Assembly (NCBI GenBank): GCA_020634235.1
Contig: JACKCB010000004.1
Coordinates: forward strand, 124,001-188,000
Length of the DNA stretch: 64,000 nucleotides
Direction: 5' to 3'
Origin: Ardenticatenaceae bacterium
Lineage (GTDB): Bacteria; Chloroflexota; Anaerolineae; Promineifilales; Promineifilaceae
The notes below the pieces were generated by a model. The model ran no database searches, was not told the DNA's origin, and saw only the letters and a program-made list of their open reading frames with translations. Shown here one piece after another: positions 25,765-35,041 of the stretch (its first letter is position 1; each line of letters begins with the position of its first letter). The position numbers were made by a program, and so were the translations under genes.

Positions 25765-26241
25765 CAGTCACACTCCTCTACAAAAACGGCGCATTATACG
25801 CCTAACAACATTATACGCCTTTTCGCCGCCCGGCAGACAAACTGCCCGGCCCACCCCGGCCGGGGCGCGCCACCTCCCACCATTTGACGCAGCGCCATAT
25901 TTTGATAAGCTACGGGCAGCTTCTTGGCAACAAGAACGCCGGTGGCGTCTTGACCCCACCACAAAAGAATCACACACCTGGGCCAGGACGCCCCCTACAT
26001 GATGCTAACCATTCATGTTGCGGGGCGTTTTTCGTTGGCCCCGGCCGGGGCACACCACCAACCATCGCCCCCACACCCACTACAGGAGGTTTCCCATAGC
26101 CATCCCGGCCCCGGCCGGGACAAAACAAACACCAACACAAGCCACAAGCCACAAAAACGTGTACACTCCCGCCCACACCAGGACACACCCCCACCCACAA
26201 AAAATACGCCATCCGCGTACCATCCTTAGGAGACAAAACAA
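25765..26241 (+). promoter_or_regulatory. Putative attenuator leader of the glutamine synthetase gene
   Basis: This 477-base region holds no supported gene. On the plus strand it contains, in order: hairpin 1 at 25921-25936 (TTCTTG, loop GCAA, CAAGAA); hairpin 2 at 25931-25952 (CAAGAACGCC, loop GGT, GGCGTCTTG, one bulge), which shares CAAGAA with hairpin 1; and an intrinsic terminator at 25988-26032. GGCGTC (25944-25949) can also pair with GACGCC (25987-25992) in the terminator arm, so alternative folds exist. No plus-strand gene lies upstream for the terminator to end, so it probably controls read-through into glnN. TTGACG at 25884 is a possible -35, without a good -10. Confidence 0.5.
25988..26032 (+). 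terminator. Intrinsic terminator inside the glutamine synthetase leader
   Basis: ACGCCCC (25988-25994) pairs with GGGGCGT (26022-26028). Inside this, ACATG pairs with CATGT. Five T residues follow (26028-26032). It is 210 bases upstream of the glnN ATG. Confidence 0.6.
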
Positions 26242-28425
26242 ATGAGTGGTAACTCAGCCCGTCTACAAGCCATTGCCGCCATCACCAACTACAAACCGCT
26301 GGAACCCCGGCTAAACTTCGCCAAAATCGCCACCGGCGACCTCTTCAACGCCAACGTCTTCAGCCCCGCCATCATGAAAAAGCGGCTGCCCAAGTGGGTC
26401 TACAAATCCCTCATGCGCACCATCGAAAACGGCGACGCCCTGGACACCTCCCTGGCCGACATCGTCGCCACCGCCATGAAAGATTGGGCCATCGAAAAAG
26501 GCGCCACCCACTACGCCCACGTCTTCTACCCCCTCACCGAACTCACCGCCGAAAAGCACGACAGCTTCCTAACCCCCAGCAGCGACGGCACCGCCATCGC
26601 CGAATTCACCGGCGCCCAACTCATCCAGGGCGAGCCAGACGGCTCCAGCTTCCCCACCGGCGGCATCCGCCCCACCTTCGAAGCCCGCGGCTACACCGCC
26701 TGGGACGTCACCAGCCCCGCCTACATCCTGGAAAACCCCAACGGCACCATCCTGTGCATCCCCACCGCCTTCGTCTCCTGGACCGGCGAAGCGCTGGACA
26801 AGAAAACACCCGTGCTGCGCTCCATGAAAGCCCTAAACACCCACGCCCAGCGCATCCTGAAACTGTTCGGCCACGAAAACAGCGCCATGGTCGTGCCCAC
26901 CGCCGGCGCCGAACAAGAATACTTCCTCATCGACAGCAACTTCTACTACGCCCGGCCGGACCTCATCAACGCCGAGCGCACCCTCTTCGGCGCCAAACCA
27001 CCCAAAGGGCAAGAATTCGACGACCACTACTTCGGCGCCATCCCCGAACGCGTGCTGGGACTCATGCTAGAAGTAGAGCGCGAACTATTCAAGCTGGGCG
27101 TGCCCGTCAAAACCCGCCACAACGAAGTCGCCCCCAGCCAATACGAAGTCGCCCCCGTCTTCGAAAACGCCAACGTCGCCACCGACCACCAGCAGTTGCT
27201 CATGCTCACCCTCAAACGGCTGGCCCCCAAATATGGCATGGTCTGCCTCACCCACGAGAAACCCTTCGCCGGCGTCAACGGCTCCGGCAAACACGTCAAC
27301 TACTCCCTGGGCAACAGCACCCAAGGCAACCTGCTAGACCCCGGAGATACGCCACACGCCAACGCCCAATTCCTCGTCTTCTGCGCCGCCGTCATTCGCG
27401 CCGTCAGCAGCCACGCCCGCCTGCTGCGCGCCAGCATCGCCTCAGCCGGCAACGACCACCGCCTGGGGGCCAACGAAGCGCCACCGGCCATCATCTCCAT
27501 CTTCCTGGGCGACCAGCTCACCGACGTCTTCGAGCAGATTAAGCACGGCGAGGCAACCTCCTCCCGGCAAAGCGGCACACTAACCATCGGCGTCGACACC
27601 CTGCCACCGCTGCCCAAGCACTCCGGCGACCGCAACCGCACCAGCCCCTTCGCCTTCACCGGCAACAAGTTCGAATTCCGCGCCGTAGGTGCCAACCAAT
27701 CCATCGCCGGCCCGCTCATGGTCCTAAACACCATCCTGGCCGAAGCGCTGGACGAAATGGCCACCCGCCTGGAAGCCGCCGTAGCCGAAGACCCGGCCGG
27801 GTTACACCAGGCCATCCAAACCCTCCTCCAGGAAACCATCACCAACCACGAAGCCATCATCTTCAACGGCGACGGCTACTCCGCCGAGTGGCACCACGAA
27901 GCCGAATTCACCCGCGGCCTGCCAAACCTGCGCACCTCCGTCGAGGCCCTGCCCGAGCTGGCCACGCCCGAAACCATCGCCCTGTTTGAAAAATATGGCG
28001 TCATGACCCCCCGCGAAACCACCAGCCGGCTGGAAGTAAAACTGGAGCAGTACGTAAACAGCATCCACGCCGAAGCCAGGCTGGTAGTAGAAATGGCCCG
28101 CACAACCATCTACCCGGCCGGGATGCGCTACCAGGGCGAACTGGCCGCCACCGCCGCCAGCATGCAAGCCATCGGCCTCCCCTTCGACCGCACCATCCTG
28201 GACAAAGTTTCCCAACTCCTCAGCGGCCTACAACACAGCATCACCACCCTGGAAGCACTGCTGACGCACAACGCAGACAGCCTCCCGGCCGAAGCCAGCC
28301 ACTGCGGCAAAGAAATCCTCCCCGCCATGGGCCAGGTGCGCCACGACGCCGACGAGCTAGAAAACATCATCGCCGACGACCTGTGGCCCCTGCCCACCTA
28401 CCAGGAAATGCTCTTCATCAAATAA
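26242..28425 (+). CDS. glnN: Glutamine synthetase, type III
   Basis: Makes glutamine from glutamate, ammonia and ATP in the cytoplasm. The 727-residue length is that of the GSIII class (about 700-730), much longer than GSI (about 450). Family motifs include FNANVFSPAIMKKRLPKWVY, FPTGGIRPTFEARGYTAWD, AGAEQEYFLID, TRHNEVAPSQYEVAPVFEN, HEKPFAGVNGSGKHVNYSLG, GNDHRLGANEAPPAIISIFL, and GNKFEFRAVGANQSIA. TTAGGAGA lies 9 bases before the ATG. It is followed by a GAF histidine kinase and an ANTAR response regulator on the same strand and preceded by an attenuator-like leader. Regulation by antitermination in response to nitrogen status is therefore inferred. Confidence 0.96.
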   Translation: MSGNSARLQAIAAITNYKPLEPRLNFAKIATGDLFNANVFSPAIMKKRLPKWVYKSLMRTIENGDALDTSLADIVATAMKDWAIEKGATHYAHVFYPLTELTAEKHDSFLTPSSDGTAIAEFTGAQLIQGEPDGSSFPTGGIRPTFEARGYTAWDVTSPAYILENPNGTILCIPTAFVSWTGEALDKKTPVLRSMKALNTHAQRILKLFGHENSAMVVPTAGAEQEYFLIDSNFYYARPDLINAERTLFGAKPPKGQEFDDHYFGAIPERVLGLMLEVERELFKLGVPVKTRHNEVAPSQYEVAPVFENANVATDHQQLLMLTLKRLAPKYGMVCLTHEKPFAGVNGSGKHVNYSLGNSTQGNLLDPGDTPHANAQFLVFCAAVIRAVSSHARLLRASIASAGNDHRLGANEAPPAIISIFLGDQLTDVFEQIKHGEATSSRQSGTLTIGVDTLPPLPKHSGDRNRTSPFAFTGNKFEFRAVGANQSIAGPLMVLNTILAEALDEMATRLEAAVAEDPAGLHQAIQTLLQETITNHEAIIFNGDGYSAEWHHEAEFTRGLPNLRTSVEALPELATPETIALFEKYGVMTPRETTSRLEVKLEQYVNSIHAEARLVVEMARTTIYPAGMRYQGELAATAASMQAIGLPFDRTILDKVSQLLSGLQHSITTLEALLTHNADSLPAEASHCGKEILPAMGQVRHDADELENIIADDLWPLPTYQEMLFIK

Positions 28426-28440
28426 CCAATACAACCCTAC

Positions 28441-28502
28441 AGACCTGACAGGTTTTACCAGAAGCCAGGCCAACCAATTGTCCTAAAAAACCTGTCAGGT
28501 CT
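28441..28502. repeat. Intergenic inverted repeat, family B copy 1
   Basis: Perfect 16-bp arms AGACCTGACAGGTTTT (28441-28456) and complement (28487-28502) enclose a 30-base spacer that begins ACCAGAAG. Closely related elements lie at 56913-56975, and more diverged ones at 40841-41012 and 49615-49677. It sits between glnN and the histidine kinase and could form a hairpin in the operon mRNA. Confidence 0.85.
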
Positions 28503-28522
28503 TGGGCCTGCCCCCATCCCCG

Positions 28523-30130
28523 ATGTCCCAACCCTCCACTCGCCCCCAGGCCATCGCCGCCCTGCGCCAGATCGCCCGCGCCCTCAGCACCGCCGGGGAC
28601 GTCGACACCCTCCTAGACCTCATCGCCCGCAAAACCACCGAGGTCATGCACGTCGACTCCTGCTCCATCTACCTGCTCGACCCCGACCAGCAAACCCTGC
28701 GCCTGCGCGGCACCACCGGCCTCGACCACCACATCCTGGGCATCGCCACCCTCAAAGTAGGCGAAGGCATGACCGGCTACGCCGTGCGCCAAAACCAGCC
28801 CATCCACGCCGCCGACGCGCCGCGCAGCCCCCACTTCAAATGGGTCGAAGGCTCCGCCGAAGCGGCCTTCAAATCGCTGCTGGCCGTGCCCATGCTCATC
28901 AACGACCGCCCCATCGGCGCGCTCAACGTACAAACCATCGCCTCCCACAATTACACCCCGGACGAGGTAGAAATCCTGGCTCTCATCGGCGACCTGGCCG
29001 CCGGGGCACTGGCTAAAGCACAACTACACGATCAGCAGCAGCGCCAGATTGCCGAGCTGCAAGCCCTGGCCCAGGTTAGCGAAGTGGTCACCTCGCCGCA
29101 GTACCTGGATGACATCCTGGATGTGGTCACCGCCATGGCCGCCCGCGTCATGAGCGCCGCCGTCTGCGCCATCTTCCTGCTCAACGAGGCCGGCACCCAC
29201 CTGGAACTGCGCTCGGCCAAGCGGACCACCAGCGTCTACCGCCACCGCCCCCCCCTACCTCTGGGCAGCGGCGTGGTGGGCCGCGTGGCCCTCACCGGCC
29301 AGCCCATCTACGTCCGCGATGTACGCCAGGACCCGGCCTACCTCAGCGGCGAACTGGCCCGCCACGAAGGGCTGGTCTCGCTGCTGGCCGTGCCCCTTAG
29401 CGTGCGCGAACAAGTTATCGGCGTGATGAACTGCTACACCGCCGCCGTGCGCGAGTTCACCCCAGAGCAAGAGGCGATGTTCCTGACCCTGGCCAACCAA
29501 ACGGCGCTGGCCATAGAAAATGCGCGCCTGGTCACCAACGCGGCCATCGTGCGCGAGATGAACCACCGCATCAAGAACAACTTGCAGACGGTGGCCATGC
29601 TCATGCAAATTCAACTGGCCGACGCCGACCACCTGAATGCCCGCCAGGTGCTGGAGATGAGCATCCACCGCGTGCACAGCATCGCCGCCGTGCACGATGT
29701 GTTGTCGGAGCGGGGCTTTCACCTGGTGGATTTGAAGGAGGTCTTGCAGCGGCTGGCCCACATGACCATGGCCAGCCTCACCACCCCCCACCGGCCGGTC
29801 ACCATCACCATCACCGGCGAAACGGTCATGCTCCCCGGCCGGGTCGCCACCAACCTCGCCCTGGTCGTCAATGAACTGGTGCAAAACGCCCTCGACCACG
29901 CCTTCCCCGGCCGGGAAGCCGGCCGCATCACCATCACCCTGGGCCAGGCCCCCAACACCCTGGTGCTGGTCGTGCACGACGATGGCGTAGGCCTCCCGGC
30001 CGGGTACCGCCCCGGCCTGGGCACCGAAATCGTCACCACCCTCATCCACGACGAACTGCAAGGCAAACTGGCCTACATCCCCGCCCCGGCCGGGACCACC
30101 GTCCACATCCGCATCCCCCGCCACCGCTAA
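28523..30130 (+). CDS. Sensor histidine kinase with two GAF domains (HisKA_2/HWE-like)
   Basis: A 535-residue soluble kinase with no membrane segment. GAF 1 (residues ~25-170) has VMHVDSCSIYLLDPDQQTLR and GYAVRQNQPIHAADAPRSPH. GAF 2 (~190-340) has MSAAVCAIFLLNEAGTHLEL and GRVALTGQPIYVRDVRQDPA. The phosphoacceptor histidine is in VREMNHRIKNNLQTVAMLMQ, the HisKA_2 type. The HATPase has the N box NLALVVNELVQNALDHAFPG and the G box VVHDDGVGLP. This is the same kinase class that feeds ANTAR regulators in EutW/EutV systems. The next gene, 7 bases downstream, encodes an ANTAR response regulator, so they form a two-component pair. The ATG at 28523 is preferred over a TTG at 28502 inside the inverted repeat; no strong Shine-Dalgarno is seen. 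Confidence 0.9.
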   Translation: MSQPSTRPQAIAALRQIARALSTAGDVDTLLDLIARKTTEVMHVDSCSIYLLDPDQQTLRLRGTTGLDHHILGIATLKVGEGMTGYAVRQNQPIHAADAPRSPHFKWVEGSAEAAFKSLLAVPMLINDRPIGALNVQTIASHNYTPDEVEILALIGDLAAGALAKAQLHDQQQRQIAELQALAQVSEVVTSPQYLDDILDVVTAMAARVMSAAVCAIFLLNEAGTHLELRSAKRTTSVYRHRPPLPLGSGVVGRVALTGQPIYVRDVRQDPAYLSGELARHEGLVSLLAVPLSVREQVIGVMNCYTAAVREFTPEQEAMFLTLANQTALAIENARLVTNAAIVREMNHRIKNNLQTVAMLMQIQLADADHLNARQVLEMSIHRVHSIAAVHDVLSERGFHLVDLKEVLQRLAHMTMASLTTPHRPVTITITGETVMLPGRVATNLALVVNELVQNALDHAFPGREAGRITITLGQAPNTLVLVVHDDGVGLPAGYRPGLGTEIVTTLIHDELQGKLAYIPAPAGTTVHIRIPRHR

Positions 30131-30137
30131 ACCAGCC

Positions 30138-30695
30138 ATGCACATCCTCATCGCCGACGACGAACCAATCATCCGCATGGGCCTGCGGGCCATGCTGCAA
30201 GAGATGGGCCACACCGTCACCGCCGCCAACGACGGCCGCGAAGCACTCCAACAGCTCCGCCGCCACACCTTCGACCTCGTCATCCTCGACGTCAAAATGC
30301 CCTACACCGACGGCCTGCAAGCCGCCCAAACCATCAGCCGCACCACCCCCCTGCCCATCCTCCTGCTCACCGCCTTCAGCGAAGCCGACCTCATCGAGCG
30401 CGCCGCCAATCTGCCCATCCACGGCTACCTGGTCAAACCCATCCGGCCCGACCAGCTCGCCGCGGCCATGGCCATCGCCGTCCGCCGCTTCGCCGACACC
30501 CAGGCCCTGCAGCAGCAAACCGCCGAACTCAGCCAGAAGCTGGCCGCGCGCCAGCTCATCGACCAGGCCAAACAACAGCTCATGGCCAGCGGCCTGAGCG
30601 AAGAAGAAGCCTACCGCACCATCCAGCAGCGCGCGCGCCACAGCCGCCAGAGCATGGAGCAGGTCGCCCAAGAAATCCTGAAACAAACCCGCTAG
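30138..30695 (+). CDS. Response regulator with ANTAR RNA-binding output domain
   Basis: A 185-residue protein. The receiver domain holds the acidic pair in LIADDEP, phosphoacceptor D51 in VILDVKMPYTDG, Thr in LLLTAFSE and Lys in YLVKPIRP. A coiled segment leads to the C-terminal ANTAR domain (residues ~128-183: LAARQLIDQAKQQLMASG, LSEEEAYRTIQQRARHSRQ, SMEQVAQEILK). ANTAR domains bind paired hairpins in leader RNA and prevent terminator formation. Being last in the order glnN - kinase - regulator, it probably antiterminates at the glnN leader, as ANTAR proteins are known to do for nitrogen and ethanolamine genes. That target is inferred. Confidence 0.93.
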   Translation: MHILIADDEPIIRMGLRAMLQEMGHTVTAANDGREALQQLRRHTFDLVILDVKMPYTDGLQAAQTISRTTPLPILLLTAFSEADLIERAANLPIHGYLVKPIRPDQLAAAMAIAVRRFADTQALQQQTAELSQKLAARQLIDQAKQQLMASGLSEEEAYRTIQQRARHSRQSMEQVAQEILKQTR

Positions 30696-30849
30696 CTAGC
30701 AGCTCACCCCTTCTCAGTGGCCGGGCATACGGGGGTGACAGATGGGAACGGCCATTTTGCCCAATGGCCTGACGGCAGAGGTTGGCCCGGCCGGGGTGAG
30801 TGAAAGGCGAGGGGCGGTGGTGATGGTACGACCGTAGGGTGGTTGAGGG

Positions 30850-30887
30850 GAAACGGCCGCAGAATCTGGAGATTCCACGGCCGTTTC
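30850..30887. repeat. Inverted repeat with GAAACGGCCG arms
   Basis: GAAACGGCCG (30850-30859) and its exact complement CGGCCGTTTC (30878-30887) flank an 18-base loop. ACGGCCGT-type palindromes recur at 30921, 34943, 35899, 35949 and 36078, around the accessory genes rather than in the core operons. Confidence 0.65.
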
Positions 30888-30934
30888 TCTGTTGAAGTAG
30901 GGAAATCGGGTTGTCCAGGATACGGCCGTGAAAA

Positions 30935-31603
30935 TCATTCTAAAGTGCAGTCTAAAAGCACATGGTAAATGGAAAGTATAGTATCTGCGCTACTGCGATT
31001 GTGTTTACTGCACCATTCAAAAGGGAATTCATCAATCACCGCCACATCTTCTTGTGAAAGCAGTCGCAATGGGACGTTCCGTCGGTTTATGGATCGCTTC
31101 AAACGTTCTTGCCAGATTTCTACAGAATCGCTCAATACATAAGCAATCATACCGACTTCTGGATACTCTGCGGTATAGTCGGCATATTCACCTTCAAGAA
31201 ATCGCTCCATACCTTCTGAACCAACATAGTAACCAGTACGCTGGTGTCTTTTGCTATAGTTCTGGGGCTTCGCCTCAAAGATATACTTTGGTCGCCCTTT
31301 CCTAGTCACAAACTTCACGAGTAAATCCGTTTTACGTCTGTCCTTTCCTAGACGTTTTCCGATAGAAATAGGCGACTCGTTAAAAATCTCGTAATTGCAA
31401 CACCATGGAGTAGGTTCGAGCAGCAAAATATCCTCAATGGCTTTTGCCAATAAACCAGTAATCTTCTCCTCATCATCTTGACGAGTCGCTCTGAGTTCCG
31501 ACTTGATTGCTTTATGCCCCCAGGCGATTAGAAGATGGGCATGCATTCTAAATATGGGCCAATAGGCATTGGAGATAACTGGGCTAGGCTGGCTCTGCTT
31601 CAC
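30935..31603 (-). CDS. Restriction-endonuclease-like protein partnered with DNA methyltransferase
   Basis: A 222-residue protein. It contains KTDLLVKFVTRKGRP followed by KYIFEAKPQNY, a D...E-x-K arrangement typical of PD-(D/E)XK nucleases, and TGYYVGSEGMERFLEGEYAD. The family is not recognised precisely; the role is inferred from the motif and from its position directly after the methyltransferase gene, which it overlaps by 20 bases. The frame is open upstream to 31681, but the GTG at 31603 is chosen to avoid a long overlap; an internal ATG at 31546 is possible. The region is AT-rich compared with the rest of the window and has no CCCGGCCGGG. Confidence 0.65.
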   Translation of the reverse strand: MKQSQPSPVISNAYWPIFRMHAHLLIAWGHKAIKSELRATRQDDEEKITGLLAKAIEDILLLEPTPWCCNYEIFNESPISIGKRLGKDRRKTDLLVKFVTRKGRPKYIFEAKPQNYSKRHQRTGYYVGSEGMERFLEGEYADYTAEYPEVGMIAYVLSDSVEIWQERLKRSINRRNVPLRLLSQEDVAVIDEFPFEWCSKHNRSSADTILSIYHVLLDCTLE

Positions 31604-34600
31604 GATGGCCCCATTGTTCGATAAGCGATGATCCGATGATGTCGCCAGCGTCATTGAGCGCCTGGGCATAAGTCCAGTCAATTAAACGAGGTGACTTGTA
31701 AATATAAACACGCGGTCCATCAAACAGGCGTAACCCGCGCTGCACATAAACCCATTGACTGACCTGCTCGCGTAAACTGTCGCTAAGTTCAGCAAGTAAA
31801 TCAGCCATCGTAATGCTACCGGGTTGAATATCATCCCGATTTACAGGGGCCAGGCTGTTTGTGAGTTCTACTACACACTCAATCAGTTCATCAGAGCAGA
31901 TGATAGAAACCCGGTGATAAACCATGCCCATAGCGAAATCATTGAGCGAGCCTTGTAAAGCGTGGGCATAAAAGAATAACTCATCAGGAGAAGGGAAGCG
32001 GATTAAATTTTCTGTTTCGGCCGGTTTATCGAGTGGTAGGCGATATTGTATAAAATCGGCAACCAATAACTGAATGTCGTGCGGAATATTGAGAATGTTA
32101 AAAACAGTCTCGTCAATCTTAGTCTGCAATTCTAAATACAATTCCCGGACAAACTGGTCATACGCTCGTTTCTCGGTTGTGTTTAGTTTTTTAGGCAAAC
32201 CACCAGGGCTGGCTTCTATGTCAAATTCATTATCACCGGATAACTGTAAGTGCTTTTGTGTATTCTGGCGTATGCCTGACACAAAAGCCACGATTTTCTC
32301 CTTTTCGAGGTCTACGACTTCCCGATGAAGAGCAGCCAGAACCTTTGTTTGTTCAGGCGTAAGAATTGGCGTAGGAATTTTTCTCACTTCTGTCGTGACG
32401 ACACTACGCCGTTGACTGAAAACTCCCCATTGGGGAACGTGAAAGAACAAATAATAGGCAACTAAATTGGAACTCAAGTAAACAGTTAAAGCACGCAAAA
32501 GGTTTCTGTTCTCTTGCGTATCTGGTGCGGCAATGCCCATCTGCCGCGGAGAAATGATGAAATCTTCTTCACTATAAATGGCAAAATTCTGCCAGCCCGG
32601 CGAGATGATAATATGGGGAGCAAGGTTAATAGGAAAGGAAGTTTTGCCTCTTCGAAGATATGCCATGGAGTTCTCTTGAAACACATCACTTGGCGCAGAA
32701 AAACGATAACGAGGCTTATATTCATTGAGTCGGCTTGTATTAAATGCTTTCATACCAACAAACTCTGGAAGATATTCAAGTTTTTTGGTTGTATCAGCAC
32801 CCGATCTAAGTTCAATGCCCTGACAGGGAAGGTTGTCCCCCCACCCTTGTTGCTGACAATATTTGGTGAGCGTTGTTGGGAATAGATATTGTATGCGCTC
32901 TAAAGCTCGTTTGTCATAGGGTGTACCCCAAAGCGCCAGCTTCCAAGTCGAAGTTTCTCCTAGTTCTGCTTCAGACGAGGATACAGTTTGTATCTCGTTT
33001 TCATTGATGGTGATGAGCCAGGGTTCGCTGTTGGTCTCGGTGGTTTGTTGGGTGGCGACAAATGGGGCGTAATGAATAATGTCGGGCTTGGGCCGGTTTT
33101 CGTTTGGCAAACCATAAACGAGCGTGGCTGCCGGTAAAACGCTGCTGTTCTTCTTGCCAAACAAAACATCCCGGAAATTGGCGAAGTTGGTGATACGATG
33201 AACTTCATGTTGGCTGAAGAATTGCTGCCGGTATGTCTGGGATTCAAGATTGACCAAGCTGGTTGCCGGAAGGAGAAGACCTGCCACCCCGTCTGGTTGC
33301 AACAAGTCTGTAATCACCCAGCTAAAGGCTTCGGCAACTCGTTTGCCACCGGTCGGTCGAGAATATTTATTTTTGTTGTCTGTGAACCACGCCTGAATGT
33401 GCTTGTCATCTTCTGTTTTAGGGTTTTCTACCCAAGGGGGATTGCCGACAATCCAGTCAAATCTCAAGTTCAGCGACCACAAGTTAGCTTCGCAACTTTC
33501 ACCGGCAAAATCAAAAAAGTCGCATTCAAAAATGCGCGTGTTGTGCAAATCCGGTAGCTTGAAGGTAAGGTCTTGTAGCTGGCTTGGCTCAGAGTAATGT
33601 AGTAATGTCAGGATCAAGCTAAATTCGGCGACAAAACAGGCGTCTCGTTTGCGCTCAATACCGTATATGCTCTCAAGCAAAATCTCGCGCAACTGATCTG
33701 GCGTTGCTTTCCCACCCAAAGATTCGATCAAACGCCGGTAAGCCAAAACCAGAAAAATACCCGATCCGCAAGCGGGATCAAGAATTTTCATGCCCCTTTC
33801 CAGTGGCCTGACAGAAGCCACTTCTGATAGCAGATAATCGGCCAGGAATTCGGGTGTGTAGACTACGCCTTGCTCCTGTTTTGCTTTTTCGTCCTCATCA
33901 ATCAGAAATTGCTCGTAAATAGCCGATAATGTTTCCACAGGGATATAGCGAAAATCATAAGCCTTAAAGTCCAGATGCAACTGCCAAATTTCTGCATCAT
34001 CCTTTGATGGCTCGTCCCCCTTAAAAATAGCGGCAACCCATGAGATATGCTTATCTTGTAAGGTTTCATCAGCAAAATTGATCGGAAAAATCTTGCCGTT
34101 AAAATCGCGCAGGGCTTCGATAAGTCGTTTAAGAGTGGCACGGGTGGCCTGACTGGTGAAAATTGATTCGGGGCTAATGTCCTGTTGCGCCAGCCATTTG
34201 TCTGAAAGGATGTCTCTTTCTCGTAAATAGCTAAGAAAAACGTATTTGCCGATTAAAGCATGAGCCGTTTCGGGGAGTAGACCATCCTGTTTTAATAGCT
34301 TTCCTAGCTTTTTGAGATTAGCTAATAAATGCTTATCAACACGCCGGTTCGCTTGAAGCGGCTCTGCATATGCTGTCCAAACCTGACCGGTATCAATTGC
34401 CTTTGCAGATAATTTTTCTATTAGCATCGGCAGTTGGTTTGTTTCTACAGATTCTAATAGACCAACATATTCGTCGTTTTCCGAGTAATTAAAACCGGTA
34501 TAAACTCTTATTTGGTGGGGGAGTTTTAGAATAATGAATGGGGCAAAGCATAAATTCCATAACCCCCGATGAATTTTCCTTACCCTTGCTTGTAAGGACT

Positions 34601-34823
34601 GTTCATCTTTAGTTTGGACATCTGCCACATAAACAATCGGTTGGGTCGGGAGAATCTGGTTTTGCCTAGAACTGGTTTGGATAACGTAAGCGCCGACAAC
34701 GCCTATCTCTTGGGCAGCACGAAATAAATGAGCAGTCTCTGGCTCAAAATCAGTAACTTGAGTGTAATAGCGGGAGGAATTACGATACCCAAGCGCTGCA
34801 ACCAACTCGTCTAGACCTAACAT
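31584..34823 (-). CDS. N6-adenine DNA methyltransferase (Eco57I / type IIG-like, 1079 aa)
   Basis: Methylates adenine in DNA. SAM-binding motif I is MKILDPACGSGIFLVLAYRR (about residues 345-364) and catalytic motif IV is FDWIVGNPPW (about 452-461). An upstream signature VVYTPEFLADYLLSEVA matches Eco57I-type enzymes. The N-terminal ~300 residues may include specificity or nuclease functions, as in single-chain type IIG enzymes. The C-terminal ~400 residues (YLRRGKTSFPINLAPHIIIS, ISPRQMGIAAPDTQENR) resemble target-recognition domains. The ATG has AAGGGG just upstream. The gene overlaps the nuclease-like gene. Base composition is about 40% GC by eye in parts, against 60-65% around, so it looks horizontally acquired. 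The target sequence is unknown. Confidence 0.88.
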   Translation of the reverse strand: MLGLDELVAALGYRNSSRYYTQVTDFEPETAHLFRAAQEIGVVGAYVIQTSSRQNQILPTQPIVYVADVQTKDEQSLQARVRKIHRGLWNLCFAPFIILKLPHQIRVYTGFNYSENDEYVGLLESVETNQLPMLIEKLSAKAIDTGQVWTAYAEPLQANRRVDKHLLANLKKLGKLLKQDGLLPETAHALIGKYVFLSYLRERDILSDKWLAQQDISPESIFTSQATRATLKRLIEALRDFNGKIFPINFADETLQDKHISWVAAIFKGDEPSKDDAEIWQLHLDFKAYDFRYIPVETLSAIYEQFLIDEDEKAKQEQGVVYTPEFLADYLLSEVASVRPLERGMKILDPACGSGIFLVLAYRRLIESLGGKATPDQLREILLESIYGIERKRDACFVAEFSLILTLLHYSEPSQLQDLTFKLPDLHNTRIFECDFFDFAGESCEANLWSLNLRFDWIVGNPPWVENPKTEDDKHIQAWFTDNKNKYSRPTGGKRVAEAFSWVITDLLQPDGVAGLLLPATSLVNLESQTYRQQFFSQHEVHRITNFANFRDVLFGKKNSSVLPAATLVYGLPNENRPKPDIIHYAPFVATQQTTETNSEPWLITINENEIQTVSSSEAELGETSTWKLALWGTPYDKRALERIQYLFPTTLTKYCQQQGWGDNLPCQGIELRSGADTTKKLEYLPEFVGMKAFNTSRLNEYKPRYRFSAPSDVFQENSMAYLRRGKTSFPINLAPHIIISPGWQNFAIYSEEDFIISPRQMGIAAPDTQENRNLLRALTVYLSSNLVAYYLFFHVPQWGVFSQRRSVVTTEVRKIPTPILTPEQTKVLAALHREVVDLEKEKIVAFVSGIRQNTQKHLQLSGDNEFDIEASPGGLPKKLNTTEKRAYDQFVRELYLELQTKIDETVFNILNIPHDIQLLVADFIQYRLPLDKPAETENLIRFPSPDELFFYAHALQGSLNDFAMGMVYHRVSIICSDELIECVVELTNSLAPVNRDDIQPGSITMADLLAELSDSLREQVSQWVYVQRGLRLFDGPRVYIYKSPRLIDWTYAQALNDAGDIIGSSLIEQWGHREAEPA

Positions 34824-34942
34824 GTCACCCCTTTTTCTCAGATCGAGTCTTGCAGTTCAATAGTACATCATTGAATGGGTTTACACAAAACTTGTCATAA
34901 TTATAGAACTTTTGGGCTACAGGGTCAAGATTTTTGAGACAG

Positions 34943-35033
34943 AAACGGCCGTTTCCCCCTCCCCATCCCCCATCCCCCCGTCCCCCAATCCGCATTCCCA
35001 AATCCGAGATCGGCAATTTGAGCGTGTCAATAT
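34943..35033. repeat. Direct repeat, family C copy 1
   Basis: About 85-90 bp starting AAACGGCCGTTTCCCC, continuing through a C-rich CCCATCCCC tract and ending GAGCGTGTCAATAT. The last 47 bases (34987-35033) are identical to 35986-36032. The two copies flank the C39-like peptidase pair. Confidence 0.85.
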
Positions 35034-35041
35034 ATTGTGCG

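Noticed and set aside
26015..26245. A 76-codon frame in the glnN leader whose stop overlaps the glnN ATG, with an internal AGGAGG
   Set aside because: The ATG lies inside the terminator stem, the composition is Pro/Thr/His/Arg-rich and no leader-peptide logic (such as repeated Gln codons) is visible. It was considered as a coupled leader peptide but is unsupported.
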